A DNA stretch of 64,000 nt from Hymenobacter sp. BT559 (GTDB taxonomy: Bacteria; Bacteroidota; Bacteroidia; Cytophagales; Hymenobacteraceae): contig NZ_JAGETY010000007.1 of the NCBI RefSeq assembly GCF_017571525.1, positions 220,004 to 284,003 of the forward strand, in the 5' to 3' direction. Made by a program: the position numbers and the translations under genes. Of this stretch, positions 16,496 through 25,581 are shown in pieces; position 1 is the first letter of the stretch, and each line of letters starts with the position of its first letter. The notes below the pieces were generated by a model. It was given only the letters and a program-made list of their open reading frames with translations, did not search any database and was not told the origin of the DNA.

Positions 16496-16531
16496 AAAGC
16501 CGGTATATCGTCAGATATGCCGGCTTTTTTG
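16496..16531 (+). terminator. Terminator after def
   Basis: AAAGCCGGTATATC pairs with GATATGCCGGCTTT with one G-T pair, and a T-run follows. Confidence 0.8.
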
Positions 16532-16565
16532 TTACTTGCTGATTGATGAACAGAAGTATTCTTTT

Positions 16566-17576
16566 ATGAGAGAGCTACTACGTCTGCGCTTGGCTAAGCT
16601 GCGGTGGCTGCTGCTAGGGGTAGTTTGCTGGCTAGCCCTGCCTGCGCCGGCCCAGGCATGGGGCTTCTTCGGCCACCGGCTGCTGAATAGGCTGGCCGTG
16701 TATACGCTGCCGCCCGAGATGTTGCCCTTCTTCAAGGCCAACATCGAGTACCTGACTACCAACGCTACCCGGCCCGATTCGCGGCGCACGGTGGTGCCCA
16801 CCGAGGCGCCGCGCCACTTTATGGACGTAGATGTGTACGGCGACAGTGCCCTCACGCGCCACGGCCTGCCCCGCGCCTATGCCGACGCTGTGGCCCTAGT
16901 GGGTGGCGAAGACTCGCTGCTGCACCACGGCATTGTGCCTTGGCAGGTGGCCAGCATGAAAAGCAAGCTCACGGCCGCCTTCCAGGCCGGCGATACCGAC
17001 CGCATCCTGTACCTGGCCGCCGACCTGGGGCACTACGTGGCCGATGCCTGCGTGCCGCTGCACACCACCCGCAACTACAACGGCCAGCTCACGGGCCAGC
17101 GCGGCATCCACGCGCTGTGGGAGTCGCGCCTGCCTGAGCTGCAAGCCGCCGACTACGACTTGCTCACTGGCCAGGCTCCTTACCTGGAGCAACCCACCGA
17201 GGCCGCCTGGGCCGCCGTGGCTCGGGCGCACACGGCTGTCGATTCGGTATTTCAGATGGAGAAGCTAGTGTCGGGCGAGCTGAGCGAAGACCGTAAATTC
17301 AGCTACGAGCAGCGCGGCAACCAGACTATCCGGGTGTACTCGCGGGAGTTTAGCCTGGCGTATCATCGGCGGCTAGGGGGGCAGGTAGAGCGCCAACTGC
17401 GCTACGCGGCGCGGCTCATCGGGGCGTTCTGGTATACGGCCTGGGTCGATGCTGGCCAGCCCGACCTCACCGGGCTTGACCAGCACCCGTCGGTGGCCGC
17501 GCAGCTAGAGGCTGAGCAGGAAAGCAAGGCGGCTAGCGCTATACCCGTCAAGGCATTGCCGGGCCACGACGAATAG
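16566..17576 (+). CDS. Secreted zinc-dependent phospholipase C / S1-P1 nuclease-like protein
   Basis: A 336-residue exported protein. The signal peptide ends at APAQA, leaving Trp32 as the mature N terminus in WGFFGH. In the PLC/P1-nuclease fold the N-terminal amino group and Trp carbonyl bind zinc (family knowledge). Further zinc-binding segments are visible: LGHYVADACVPLH, HALWESRLPE and RHFMDVDVYG. It likely hydrolyses phosphodiesters of phospholipids or nucleic acids outside the inner membrane; which one is undecided. ATG 16566 is chosen over TTG 16536 because the signal peptide starts there. Confidence 0.82.
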   Translation: MRELLRLRLAKLRWLLLGVVCWLALPAPAQAWGFFGHRLLNRLAVYTLPPEMLPFFKANIEYLTTNATRPDSRRTVVPTEAPRHFMDVDVYGDSALTRHGLPRAYADAVALVGGEDSLLHHGIVPWQVASMKSKLTAAFQAGDTDRILYLAADLGHYVADACVPLHTTRNYNGQLTGQRGIHALWESRLPELQAADYDLLTGQAPYLEQPTEAAWAAVARAHTAVDSVFQMEKLVSGELSEDRKFSYEQRGNQTIRVYSREFSLAYHRRLGGQVERQLRYAARLIGAFWYTAWVDAGQPDLTGLDQHPSVAAQLEAEQESKAASAIPVKALPGHDE

Positions 17577-17585
17577 CTTGGGCAT

Positions 17586-17616
17586 AAAAAAGCCCGCTGA
17601 TTAGGCGGGCTTTTTT
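17586..17616. terminator. Bidirectional terminator
   Basis: AAAAAAGCCCGC (17586-17597) pairs with GCGGGCTTTTTT (17605-17616). It lies between the zinc phospholipase gene and the convergent transporter gene. Confidence 0.85.
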
Positions 17617-17629
17617 GTAGAATGACTCG

Positions 17630-19048
17630 CTACACGTTCGGGTTATTGCTGGCCAGCACATCGTAGGCCAGGTTTTCGGCCGGCGTCATGTTGTTGGGCA
17701 GGCGAATATCGTCGGCGTCGTGCACGCGCAGGGTAAGCAGGCCCGAGAGTATCATCGAGCAGCCGCCGAATACGAGCGTGAGCACCGGCTCGCCCCCAAA
17801 CACGTGTTTGGTGAAGAAGCCCAGCGTGACGCCGGCTACCATTTGAGGCAGCACGATGAAGAAGTTGAACACGCCCATGTAGTAGCCCATCTTGTTGGCC
17901 GGCAGCGCGCCGGCTAGCATGGCGTACGGAATGCTCAGGATGCTGGCCCAAGCCACGCCCACACCTATCATCGACACCAGCAGCAGCTGCGGGTTTTGGA
18001 TAAAGTAGATGGAAATGAGGCCTAGCCCGCCCGCCGTGAGGCACAGCAGGTGCGTCATGCGGCGGCTCGTGGCGCGCGCAATAACCGGCAGCGCCAGCGC
18101 CGCCAGCGCCGATACCCCATTGTAGACCGAGAAGCAAACGTTTACCCAGTCGGCCCCCTCGTTATAGATTTTGGAGGTCGTGTCGCTGGTGTGGTAAATG
18201 TGGCTGGTGATGGCCGGCGTGGCATAAATCCACAGCGAAAACAGGGCTAGCCAGCTGAAAAACTGCACCACCGCCAGCTGCCGCATAGTGCGCGGCATGT
18301 CTGAGATACCTGCGAAGGCTTCTTTTATAATATTCCAAAAGCCAGCGGTACGGGCTTTCTCGGCTTCAAACTCAGCTAAGTTTTCGGGTGGGTACTCGCG
18401 GGTGCGAACAACCGTCCAAAGCACTGCCAGGAAGTAGATGATACCTCCCGTATAAAAGGCGTACTTCAGTGAGGGCGAAATATGCCCAGCCGGAGCTACG
18501 TTGCTGAAATGCAGCCAATTGGTGAAAATGTACGGTAGCAGCGACCCCACCACGGCCCCGATACCGATGAAGAAGGTTTGCGCCCCGAAGCCCGTGGTGC
18601 GCTGGTTGCTAGGCAGCATGTCGCCCACCAGCGCCCGAAAAGGCTCCATCGAGATGTTGATGCTCGCATCCATAATCCAGAGCATGCCCGCCGCCATCCA
18701 GAGGGCCGATACGTGCGGCATCACCAGCAGGGCTAGCGAGGCGCAGATGGCCCCGACCAGGAAGAACGGCCGCCGCCGGCCCCAGCGCGGGCTCCAGGTG
18801 CGGTCGGAGAGATAGCCGATAATGGGCTGAATGAGCAGGCCCGTGGTGGGCGCGGCCAGCCACAAGAAGGCCAGCTCATCTTCCTTGGCGCCCATCGTTT
18901 CGAAGATGCGGCTCATGTTGCCGTTCTGGAGGGCAAAGCCAAACTGGATGCCCAGGAAGCCGAAGCTCATGTTCCAGATTTGCCAGAAACTGAGGCGGGG
19001 CTTCACGCGCAGCGCCGAGGGGTTGTCGATGATAGCACTACCGGCCAT
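17630..19048 (-). CDS. MFS transporter, SLC45/GPH-like sugar symporter
   Basis: Inner-membrane carrier of 472 residues with about twelve hydrophobic segments. The loop RWGRRRPFFLVG and GYLSDRTW are typical of the SLC45/sucrose-maltose symporter group, and LQNGNMSRIFETMGA near the start fits too. It lies 70 bases downstream of an exported alpha-amylase-type gene in the same direction and close to a second GH13 gene. It most likely imports maltose or maltodextrins released by these enzymes (inference from context). Confidence 0.88.
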   Translation of the reverse strand: MAGSAIIDNPSALRVKPRLSFWQIWNMSFGFLGIQFGFALQNGNMSRIFETMGAKEDELAFLWLAAPTTGLLIQPIIGYLSDRTWSPRWGRRRPFFLVGAICASLALLVMPHVSALWMAAGMLWIMDASINISMEPFRALVGDMLPSNQRTTGFGAQTFFIGIGAVVGSLLPYIFTNWLHFSNVAPAGHISPSLKYAFYTGGIIYFLAVLWTVVRTREYPPENLAEFEAEKARTAGFWNIIKEAFAGISDMPRTMRQLAVVQFFSWLALFSLWIYATPAITSHIYHTSDTTSKIYNEGADWVNVCFSVYNGVSALAALALPVIARATSRRMTHLLCLTAGGLGLISIYFIQNPQLLLVSMIGVGVAWASILSIPYAMLAGALPANKMGYYMGVFNFFIVLPQMVAGVTLGFFTKHVFGGEPVLTLVFGGCSMILSGLLTLRVHDADDIRLPNNMTPAENLAYDVLASNNPNV

Positions 19049-19118
19049 TGCAACAAATCGAAAAGGGTGGGAGAAGAAGTAGCTGAAAGTTACGCTAGGC
19101 CAGTGTTTTACTCCTAGA

Positions 19119-20915
19119 CTACTGCGGCTTTATTTCCAGCACCATGGCGCTCAGGGGCTCCAGCGTGAGGCGAAGGCTGGCCTGGGGCTCGCCGCCAGTA
19201 AGCAGGTCGCGGTAGGTGTAGGTGCGCTGCGTGGGCAGGCCCATGCGCTGCAGCACGGCATCGGGAATGAGCAGGGTAGGGCGGTAGGTCTTCGTGTCGC
19301 TGAAGTTGACGACCACCAGCACTTGCTGGCCCTTGGTGTAGCGCAAGAAGCAGTAAAGCTTGCGCTGGTCGTACTCCTTGCTGAGGTTGTTGGCGTCTTG
19401 CAGCTCGTAGAACTGCCCCTTGCGGATGGCCTCGCTGCTGCCGGCTAGGGTCAGCAGGCGCTTGTAAAAGTCGCGCAGCTGCTTTTGCTCGGCGCTGAGC
19501 TTGCCGCCGTCCATCTTGCCCTGGTTCAGCCACTTCTGGTGCTCGGGCACGCCCCAATAGTCGAAGATGGTGGTGCGGCCGTCTTCGCCCGAAAAGCCTT
19601 CGCTGCCCAGCGCCGGCTCGCCCACCTCCTGGCCCATGTAGAGCATAATAGGGCCCGTGGCCAGGGTCGCCGACACCGTCATGGCCGGAATGGCACGGCC
19701 CGGGTCGCCGGCAAATTCCTTAGAGGCAATGCGCTGCTCGTCGTGGTTTTCCAGAAAGCGCAGCATGCGTGAGCTGAAGCCGTTGCTTTCCACTTTCCAC
19801 ACGTGGGTGATGTCGTCCATGTTGCCCTCCTGGCGCATGAGGCGGCGCAGGCCGTCGTAGAGGCCTACTTTATCATAGAGAAAATCGAAGTGGCCCTTGT
19901 TGAAATACGTGGCGTATTCCTTCGGATTGTAGGCCTCGCCAATGAAGATGAGGCTGGGTTTTACCTTCTTTAGCTCCGGAATAACCCAGGCCCAGAACTC
20001 GACGGGCACCATCTCGGCCATGTCGCAGCGGAAGCCATCCACGTCCTTTTTGGTCCAGAAGATGAGAATGTCGCGCATCTTCTTCCAGGTATCCGGAATG
20101 GGCTCGAAGTGCATCTGGCGGCCATTTTTATAATCGACGCCGTAGTTGAGCTTGATGGTTTCAAACCAGTCATCCACGCTAGGGGTGGCCGAAAACACGT
20201 CGTTGCCGGTAGCCTTGGCCGGAAACTCCTGGTACTTGCCATCCTCGCTAGGCCCCTTCAGCGGGCCTAATGGGTTGTAGCCGGCCGGCACCACGAAGTG
20301 CTCGCCGGGCAGATAGTAGAAATTATTGTTGGGCGCGAAAGCCTTGGTCTTGTCGTCCTGCGCACCCAGGTCTACTACACCGTCCGGCTTGGCGTCGGAG
20401 TGGTAGGAGCGGGCCACGTGGTTGGGGATGAAGTCCATAAGTACCTTCAGGCCGTGGGCGTGGGTGCGCTTTACGAGGGCCTCAAACTCGGCCATGCGGG
20501 CTTTTTTGTCCACGGCTAGGTCGGGGGCCACGTCGTAGTAGTCCTTCACGGCGTAGGGCGAGCCGGCGCGGCCCTTCACCACGTCGGCATCGTCGGCGGC
20601 CAGGCCGGCCTGCGGGTAGCTGGTCATGGTGGCGTGCTCAAGCACCCCGGTGTACCACACGTGCGACACACCCATTTCCTTGATTTTGGTCAGGGCCAGG
20701 TCGTTGATGTCGTTAAACTTGCCACAGCCGTTTTCAAGCACGGTGCCGTAGGGCTTGTTCAAGGCCACTTTATTACCAAACAAACGCGGCAGCAGCTGGT
20801 AGATAACGAGCTTGTTATCCTGCGGGATTTCGGTAGTTGTGTTGGGGTCTTGGTCCACGGGGGAGGTAAAAGCGGATAGCGCCAGCAAGCCGGCCGCTAG
20901 CAAAAGGTTTTTCAT
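19119..20915 (-). CDS. Exported GH13 alpha-amylase family enzyme
   Basis: A 598-residue glucan hydrolase with an N-terminal signal sequence (residues 1-18, ending LSAFTS; no lipobox Cys). The four GH13 regions are present: DFIPNH (161-166), GFRCD with nucleophile Asp298, FIGEAY with Glu327, and FLENHD with Asp392. The C-terminal beta domain ends with EPLSAMVLEI. It should act on alpha-1,4-glucans in the periplasm, with the transporter gene downstream taking up the product. It is 77 bases from the next GH13 gene, with a terminator between, so it probably has its own promoter. Confidence 0.9.
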   Translation of the reverse strand: MKNLLLAAGLLALSAFTSPVDQDPNTTTEIPQDNKLVIYQLLPRLFGNKVALNKPYGTVLENGCGKFNDINDLALTKIKEMGVSHVWYTGVLEHATMTSYPQAGLAADDADVVKGRAGSPYAVKDYYDVAPDLAVDKKARMAEFEALVKRTHAHGLKVLMDFIPNHVARSYHSDAKPDGVVDLGAQDDKTKAFAPNNNFYYLPGEHFVVPAGYNPLGPLKGPSEDGKYQEFPAKATGNDVFSATPSVDDWFETIKLNYGVDYKNGRQMHFEPIPDTWKKMRDILIFWTKKDVDGFRCDMAEMVPVEFWAWVIPELKKVKPSLIFIGEAYNPKEYATYFNKGHFDFLYDKVGLYDGLRRLMRQEGNMDDITHVWKVESNGFSSRMLRFLENHDEQRIASKEFAGDPGRAIPAMTVSATLATGPIMLYMGQEVGEPALGSEGFSGEDGRTTIFDYWGVPEHQKWLNQGKMDGGKLSAEQKQLRDFYKRLLTLAGSSEAIRKGQFYELQDANNLSKEYDQRKLYCFLRYTKGQQVLVVVNFSDTKTYRPTLLIPDAVLQRMGLPTQRTYTYRDLLTGGEPQASLRLTLEPLSAMVLEIKPQ

Positions 20916-20953
20916 ACGTGCCGGTAAGGTAGGCGCATAGCGGGGCTTTCTGG

Positions 20954-20983
20954 CTTTTTATGCCCCCTAGCGGGGCTAAAAAG
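20954..20983. terminator. Terminator between the two GH13 genes
   Basis: CTTTTTA / TAAAAAG and GCCCC / GGGGC form a nearly perfect stem (20954-20983) with one bulged T and loop CTAGC. It lies just past the stop of the upstream GH13 gene on the minus strand. Confidence 0.65.
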
Positions 20984-20992
20984 AGCGTATTT

Positions 20993-22873
20993 CTACTTCT
21001 TCAGCTCCACTACCCAGGCGGTATGCGCGGGCACGGTCAGCGTTTTGAGGTCGGCGATGCTAGCCCCCGTCACCACCTCTGTGCCCGACGTGAAGCCATC
21101 GGTGCGCTCGGCGTAGCGGGTGCCATCTACCTTCTTCGCTTCCTTGGTGTTGTTGGCAATCACCATCACGCACTCGCCAGCGTCGTTGTAGCGGAAATAC
21201 GTGTACACGCCATCCTGCGGGATGAATTGCATCAGCTTGCCGCTGCTCAGCACGGGGTGCGCCTTGCGGTAGTTGGCGAGCTTGCTCACGTAGTCGAAAG
21301 CCTCGCCGGCCTGGCCGGGGCGGTTCACGAAGTAGTTGGTTTTGTCGCCGGCAAAGCCGCCGGGGAAATCCTCACGCACCTTGCCGTCGGGGTTCGAGAA
21401 GTTCTTCATCAGTACCTCGGTACCGTAGTAGAGCTGCGGCGTGCCGCGCAGGGTCAGCAGCCAGGCAATGCCCATCTTGAACTTGCTGAAGTCTTCGCCA
21501 ATCACCGAGTAGAAGCGGCTCATGTCGTGGTTGTCGAGGAAGGGCACGTTGCGCGTGGCATCCACGTACATCCAGTCGCCCTGCAGGGCGTGGTAGAGCT
21601 TGTTGAGGTCGCCGCCATCGCCCTTCAGCACGTCGCTGATGCCAAAGCAAATCTGGAAGTCGAGCACGCCCGGCAGGTTCGACTTAAAGCCGTTGACGGG
21701 CGGGAAAATGTTCTGGGCGAAGAACGCCTGCTCGGCCTCGGTGCCCTCCCAGGCCTCACCAAACAGGGCCAGCTTGGGGTATTCCTCACCAATGGCCTTG
21801 CCCCAGTCCATCAAGAACTTAGGCTCCGAATACGGGTAGGTGTCGATGCGGTAGCCATCCAGGCCGGTAGCTTCGACCCACCACAGGAAGTTCTGAATCA
21901 GGTACGTCGAAACCAGCGGGTTGCTCTGGTTTACGTCGGGCATGGTGGTGTCAAACCAGCCGTCGTTTTCCAGTATCCGGTCGCGCTTCGAAGCGTAGGG
22001 GTCGTTGAGGGTGAAGGCGTTGTAGTTGCTGCGCGTGAAGGTGGGGAAGGCGTGAAACCAGTCGGCCGCCGGCTTATCCAGGAACAAGTGGTGGTAGCTG
22101 CCCCAGTGGTTGAGCACGATGTCCTGCACCACCTTCAGGCCCTGGCCATGCGCAGCTTTCACAAACTGCACGTACTCGGCGTTGGTGCCGTAGCGCGGGT
22201 CTACCTTGTAGCAGTCCGTCACGGCATAGCCGTGGTAGCTCGCCTTGGGCATGTCGTTTTCGATAATCGGCGTGGGCCAGATGGTGGTAGCACCCAGCTG
22301 CTTGATGTAGTCGAAGTGGTTCTCGATGCCCTTGAGGTCGCCGCCGTGGCGGGCATACATTGAGTCACGGGCAATGTGATTTACGCGGGTGCCCTTCACC
22401 ACATCATTTTTGGGGTCGCCGTTCGAGAAACGGTCGGGCATCAGGAAGTAAATAAAGTCGGCCTGCGTGAGGCCCTGCGTGCGCGCCGGGTCAGCGTTGC
22501 GCGGGCGCAGCTCGTAGCTGTAGGTGAAGGGCTTGGCCCCCGCAAACTTGAGCTGGAGCTTGCCGGGCTGCGCCTGCGGGCTCACCGTAAGGTTCACAAT
22601 TAAGTAGTTGGAGCTTTCGAGCTTCTGGAAGCCGTCGAGCGTTACGCCGGGATACGTGGCTAGGGTCACCTGGTCGGCGGCGATGCCGGGCGCGTTCACC
22701 AGCAACTGCAGCTTGGGGTTTTTCATGCCCACAAACCAATAGGTGGGGTCAATGCGAGCGGCCGTTTTGGCGGCGGCCGACCCTGGCTTGGCTGGCGGCG
22801 CGGCCAGCGTGGGGCTAGCCGAGAGTAACAAGGCCGCTGCCGAAGCCGTTAGGAAAGAGCGAAAAACACGCAT
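20993..22873 (-). CDS. GH13 neopullulanase/cyclomaltodextrinase-type enzyme (SusA-like)
   Basis: A 626-residue exported enzyme. ATG 22873 begins a signal peptide ending SPTLA, while the frame is open further upstream by chance. Residues 40-125 fit the cyclomaltodextrinase N-terminal beta domain. The catalytic barrel has DIVLNH (251-256), GYRID with nucleophile Asp344, FGEAW with Glu373 and LDNHD with Asp450. A C-terminal beta domain closes the protein. By family it degrades pullulan, cyclodextrins or starch oligosaccharides in the periplasm, as SusA does in Bacteroides. It is divergent from the phosphorylase-like gene. Confidence 0.92.
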   Translation of the reverse strand: MRVFRSFLTASAAALLLSASPTLAAPPAKPGSAAAKTAARIDPTYWFVGMKNPKLQLLVNAPGIAADQVTLATYPGVTLDGFQKLESSNYLIVNLTVSPQAQPGKLQLKFAGAKPFTYSYELRPRNADPARTQGLTQADFIYFLMPDRFSNGDPKNDVVKGTRVNHIARDSMYARHGGDLKGIENHFDYIKQLGATTIWPTPIIENDMPKASYHGYAVTDCYKVDPRYGTNAEYVQFVKAAHGQGLKVVQDIVLNHWGSYHHLFLDKPAADWFHAFPTFTRSNYNAFTLNDPYASKRDRILENDGWFDTTMPDVNQSNPLVSTYLIQNFLWWVEATGLDGYRIDTYPYSEPKFLMDWGKAIGEEYPKLALFGEAWEGTEAEQAFFAQNIFPPVNGFKSNLPGVLDFQICFGISDVLKGDGGDLNKLYHALQGDWMYVDATRNVPFLDNHDMSRFYSVIGEDFSKFKMGIAWLLTLRGTPQLYYGTEVLMKNFSNPDGKVREDFPGGFAGDKTNYFVNRPGQAGEAFDYVSKLANYRKAHPVLSSGKLMQFIPQDGVYTYFRYNDAGECVMVIANNTKEAKKVDGTRYAERTDGFTSGTEVVTGASIADLKTLTVPAHTAWVVELKK

Positions 22874-23036
22874 GAAGCAGATAATGAAGGGGAAGGGTGG
22901 GAAAAATAACGGAAACCCCCGATGGACAAATCGGGCTAGCCAGGTGGCCGCAAGGCATGTTTTGGCCCGCAAACCATTGCGGAACCTGCCCTCCGAAGCC
23001 ACTGACAAAATACGCCGACTTACCCCGCCGCCCCGC

Positions 23037-23044
23037 TAGCTTTG
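23037..23044 (+). promoter_or_regulatory. -7 box of the GT35 gene
   Basis: TAGCTTTG matches TAnnTTTG, 67 bases before the start codon. The -33 element is not evident. Confidence 0.4.
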
Positions 23045-23110
23045 GCCTGCGGGTCCTTCCTTTGCCCTGCCAAACTTCCTTAGACACAACTACCTACTGA
23101 CTTTTTTTTC

Positions 23111-24757
23111 ATGGCGTTTACCTTCAAAGTACCGGCTCCGGCCGCCAAATACAAGACTGCCGCGGCCTACTTCTCGATGGAGTTTGCACTCGACCAGAGC
23201 TTGAAAATTTATTCGGGCGGCCTGGGCTTTCTGGCCGGCTCGCACATGCGCTCGGCCTACGAGCTCAAGCAAAACCTCATTGGCATCGGCATGCTGTGGA
23301 CCTACGGCTACTACGACCAGGTGCGCAACCCCGACCAGACCATGAAGGCCGAGTTTCTGCACAAGCAGTACTCATTCCTGGAAGACACGGGCATTGTATT
23401 CCCGGTTACCATCCACGATGCGCAGGTGCACGTGAAGGCGCTCTACCTCGCGCCTGAGACCTTCGGCACCGCGCCCATGTTCTTCCTCACCACCGATATT
23501 GAGGAGAACGACTACCTGTCGCGCACCATCTCGCACCACCTCTACGACCCGGACGCAGCTACCCGCGTGGCCCAGAGCATCGTGCTAGGGGCCGGTGGCG
23601 GGCAGCTGCTCGACATCCTGGGTCGCCAGACCGACATGTACCACCTCAACGAGGGCCACGGCCTGCCGCTGGCTTTCTTCCTCTACGCCAAGCACAACCA
23701 CGACCTGGCCGAGGTGCAGAAGCGCCTGGTGTTCACCACCCACACGCCCGAGCTGGCTGGCAACGAGGAGCGCCCCATCAAGCTGCTCCAGGATATGAGC
23801 TTCTTTGCCGGCGTGCCGCTCGATGAGATTCGCCGCGTAGCCCGCCTCGACGGCGACTCGCTCAACTACACGCTCACCGCCCTGCGCTTTGCCCGCAAGG
23901 CCAACGCCGTAAGCAAGGTACACGGTACCGTGGCCAACGAAATGTGGGGCCATTACGAGGGCATTTGCCCCATTATCTCCATCACCAACGCCCAGAACGG
24001 CACTTACTGGCGCGACAAGCAGCTGGCTGCTGCCCTCAAGAGCAAGAACGACGAAGCCCTGCTAGCCCGCAAAAAGGAGCTGAAGAAGGAGTTCTTCAAA
24101 GTAGTAGCCGACCAGACGGGCACGCTTCTCGACCCGGAGGCGCTGACCATTGTGTGGGCCCGCCGCTTCGCCGCCTACAAGCGCGCCGACCTCATTTTAC
24201 GTGATTTTGAGCGCTTTGTGAAGCTCGTGAGCGACGACAGCCGCCCCGTGCAGATAATCTGGGCCGGTAAGCCGTACCCGAAAGACCAGGGCGCCATCGA
24301 CATCTTTAACAGCATCATTGCCCGCACCAAAAACCTCAAGCGCTGCGCCGTGCTCACCGGCTACGAGCTGGCGCTGAGCGCCGAGATGAAGAAGGGCTCC
24401 GACTTGTGGCTGAACACCCCGCGCTACCCCCGCGAGGCGAGCGGCACCAGCGGCATGACCGCCGCCATGAACGCCAGCGTGAGTGTAAGCATCGCCGACG
24501 GCTGGATTCCGGAGTTTGCCAAAGACGGCGAAAACTGCTTCCTTATCGAGCACGCCGACGTGAACCTGCCCGACGACCAGAAGGATACTATCGAGGCTAA
24601 TACCTTGCTCGATGTGCTCGAAAACCAGGTAGTACCCCTGTACTACGACCAGCCCAAGCAGTTCCTGAAAGTGGTGAAAGCCGCCATGAAAGACGTGGAG
24701 CCCGAGTTTGAGAGCGGCCGCATGGCCAAGGAATATTACGAGCAGCTCTACAAGTAA
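23111..24757 (+). CDS. GT35 alpha-glucan phosphorylase-like protein lacking the PLP lysine
   Basis: A 548-residue cytoplasmic protein of the short alpha-glucan phosphorylase type, which normally releases glucose-1-phosphate. Recognisable family segments are EFALDQSLKIYSGGLGFLAG (24-43), NEGHGLPLAF (180-189), THTPELAGNEE (210-220), SKVHGTVANEMW (268-279), RRFAAYKRADLI (351-362) and WAGKPYPKD. The decisive segment reads EASGTSGMT (442-450), with ACC (Thr450) where the family has the Schiff-base Lys (GTSGMK or GTGNMK). Without that Lys, classical PLP-dependent phosphorolysis is doubtful. The protein may be regulatory, or may catalyse another transfer. Its context with GH13 genes still points to glucan metabolism. 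Confidence 0.85.
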   Translation: MAFTFKVPAPAAKYKTAAAYFSMEFALDQSLKIYSGGLGFLAGSHMRSAYELKQNLIGIGMLWTYGYYDQVRNPDQTMKAEFLHKQYSFLEDTGIVFPVTIHDAQVHVKALYLAPETFGTAPMFFLTTDIEENDYLSRTISHHLYDPDAATRVAQSIVLGAGGGQLLDILGRQTDMYHLNEGHGLPLAFFLYAKHNHDLAEVQKRLVFTTHTPELAGNEERPIKLLQDMSFFAGVPLDEIRRVARLDGDSLNYTLTALRFARKANAVSKVHGTVANEMWGHYEGICPIISITNAQNGTYWRDKQLAAALKSKNDEALLARKKELKKEFFKVVADQTGTLLDPEALTIVWARRFAAYKRADLILRDFERFVKLVSDDSRPVQIIWAGKPYPKDQGAIDIFNSIIARTKNLKRCAVLTGYELALSAEMKKGSDLWLNTPRYPREASGTSGMTAAMNASVSVSIADGWIPEFAKDGENCFLIEHADVNLPDDQKDTIEANTLLDVLENQVVPLYYDQPKQFLKVVKAAMKDVEPEFESGRMAKEYYEQLYK

Positions 24758-24791
24758 GGAATCGTACGATTTTTTAGATTTTGTTGACGTC

Positions 24792-24819
24792 AAAAAGCCG
24801 CCTTTTGGGCGGCTTTTTT
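24792..24819 (+). terminator. Terminator after the GT35 gene
   Basis: AAAAAGCCGCC (24792-24802) pairs with GGCGGCTTTTT (24808-24818), with loop TTTTG and a following T. Confidence 0.85.
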
Positions 24820-24917
24820 CGTAAAAAAGTGTTCATAATGAGTAAAGCAGGCGATTAGAATAATCGTCCGCAAAAGCCGTGTAATCCGAAAAACCGGAGC
24901 AATCCGTGGTTCAGACA

Positions 24918-25580
24918 ATGTGTGGTCGCTATACCGTCATTACGCCTGCGCCGGGGCTAGCCAAGCGCTTCAACGCTAAGGAAGCCGCCAGCCCGGCACC
25001 CAACTTCAACGCAGCGCCCTCGCAGGCCCTGCCCATCATCACCAACTCGGCGCCTGACCAGATTCAGCTCGTGAGCTGGGGCCTGGTGCCCTCGTGGAGC
25101 CGCGACCCGGCCAGTGGCCCCAAGCCCATCAATGCCCGCGCCGAAACCCTGGTCGAAAAGCCCAGTTTCCGGCAATTATTGTCCCGCAAGCGCTGCCTGG
25201 TGCTGGCCGACTCGTTTTACGAGTGGCAGGCCACCGAGCGGGGCAAAATTCCGCACCGCATTCTGCTGAAAAGCGAGGAGCCCTTTGCCTTCGCGGGGCT
25301 CTGGGATGAGTGGGTAGACAAAACCACCGGCGAGCTGCATCCCACGTTCACCATCGTCACGACCGAGCCCAACGAGCTGATGGCCAAGCTGCACAACCGC
25401 ATGCCCGTCATCTTGCCCGGCCCCGAGGCTGAGCGTGCCTGGCTCGCCGACGACCTGGGGCCTAGCCAGCACCAGCAACTGCTGGTGCCCTACGACGCCC
25501 ACCTGATGCGGGAGTACGCCATCACCAACCGCGTAAACTCGCCGGCCCACAACGATGCCGACGTGCTGGCGGCAGTGTAG
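24918..25580 (+). CDS. SRAP domain protein (YedK/HMCES family)
   Basis: A 220-residue protein that forms a covalent thiazolidine adduct with abasic sites in single-stranded DNA and shields them (family knowledge). The start must be ATG 24918, because this places the catalytic Cys at position 2 (MCGRYT) for exposure after Met removal; the GTG at 24906 would bury it. Other hallmarks are PSWSRDP, INARAET, SFYEWQ (Glu) and LHNRMPVIL (His). It stands alone and is convergent with the MG2-domain gene, their stop codons only one base apart. Confidence 0.93.
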   Translation: MCGRYTVITPAPGLAKRFNAKEAASPAPNFNAAPSQALPIITNSAPDQIQLVSWGLVPSWSRDPASGPKPINARAETLVEKPSFRQLLSRKRCLVLADSFYEWQATERGKIPHRILLKSEEPFAFAGLWDEWVDKTTGELHPTFTIVTTEPNELMAKLHNRMPVILPGPEAERAWLADDLGPSQHQQLLVPYDAHLMREYAITNRVNSPAHNDADVLAAV

Positions 25581-25581
25581 C

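Noticed and set aside
20960..22363. 467-residue plus-strand open frame
   Set aside because: Antisense to the SusA-like GH13 gene, whose catalytic motifs are intact. No family motif is visible and composition is typical of a GC-rich shadow frame.
19049..24757. Complete Sus-type polysaccharide utilisation locus
   Set aside because: No SusC/SusD pair or SusR-type regulator is next to the GH13 and MFS genes. It is described as an alpha-glucan cluster only.
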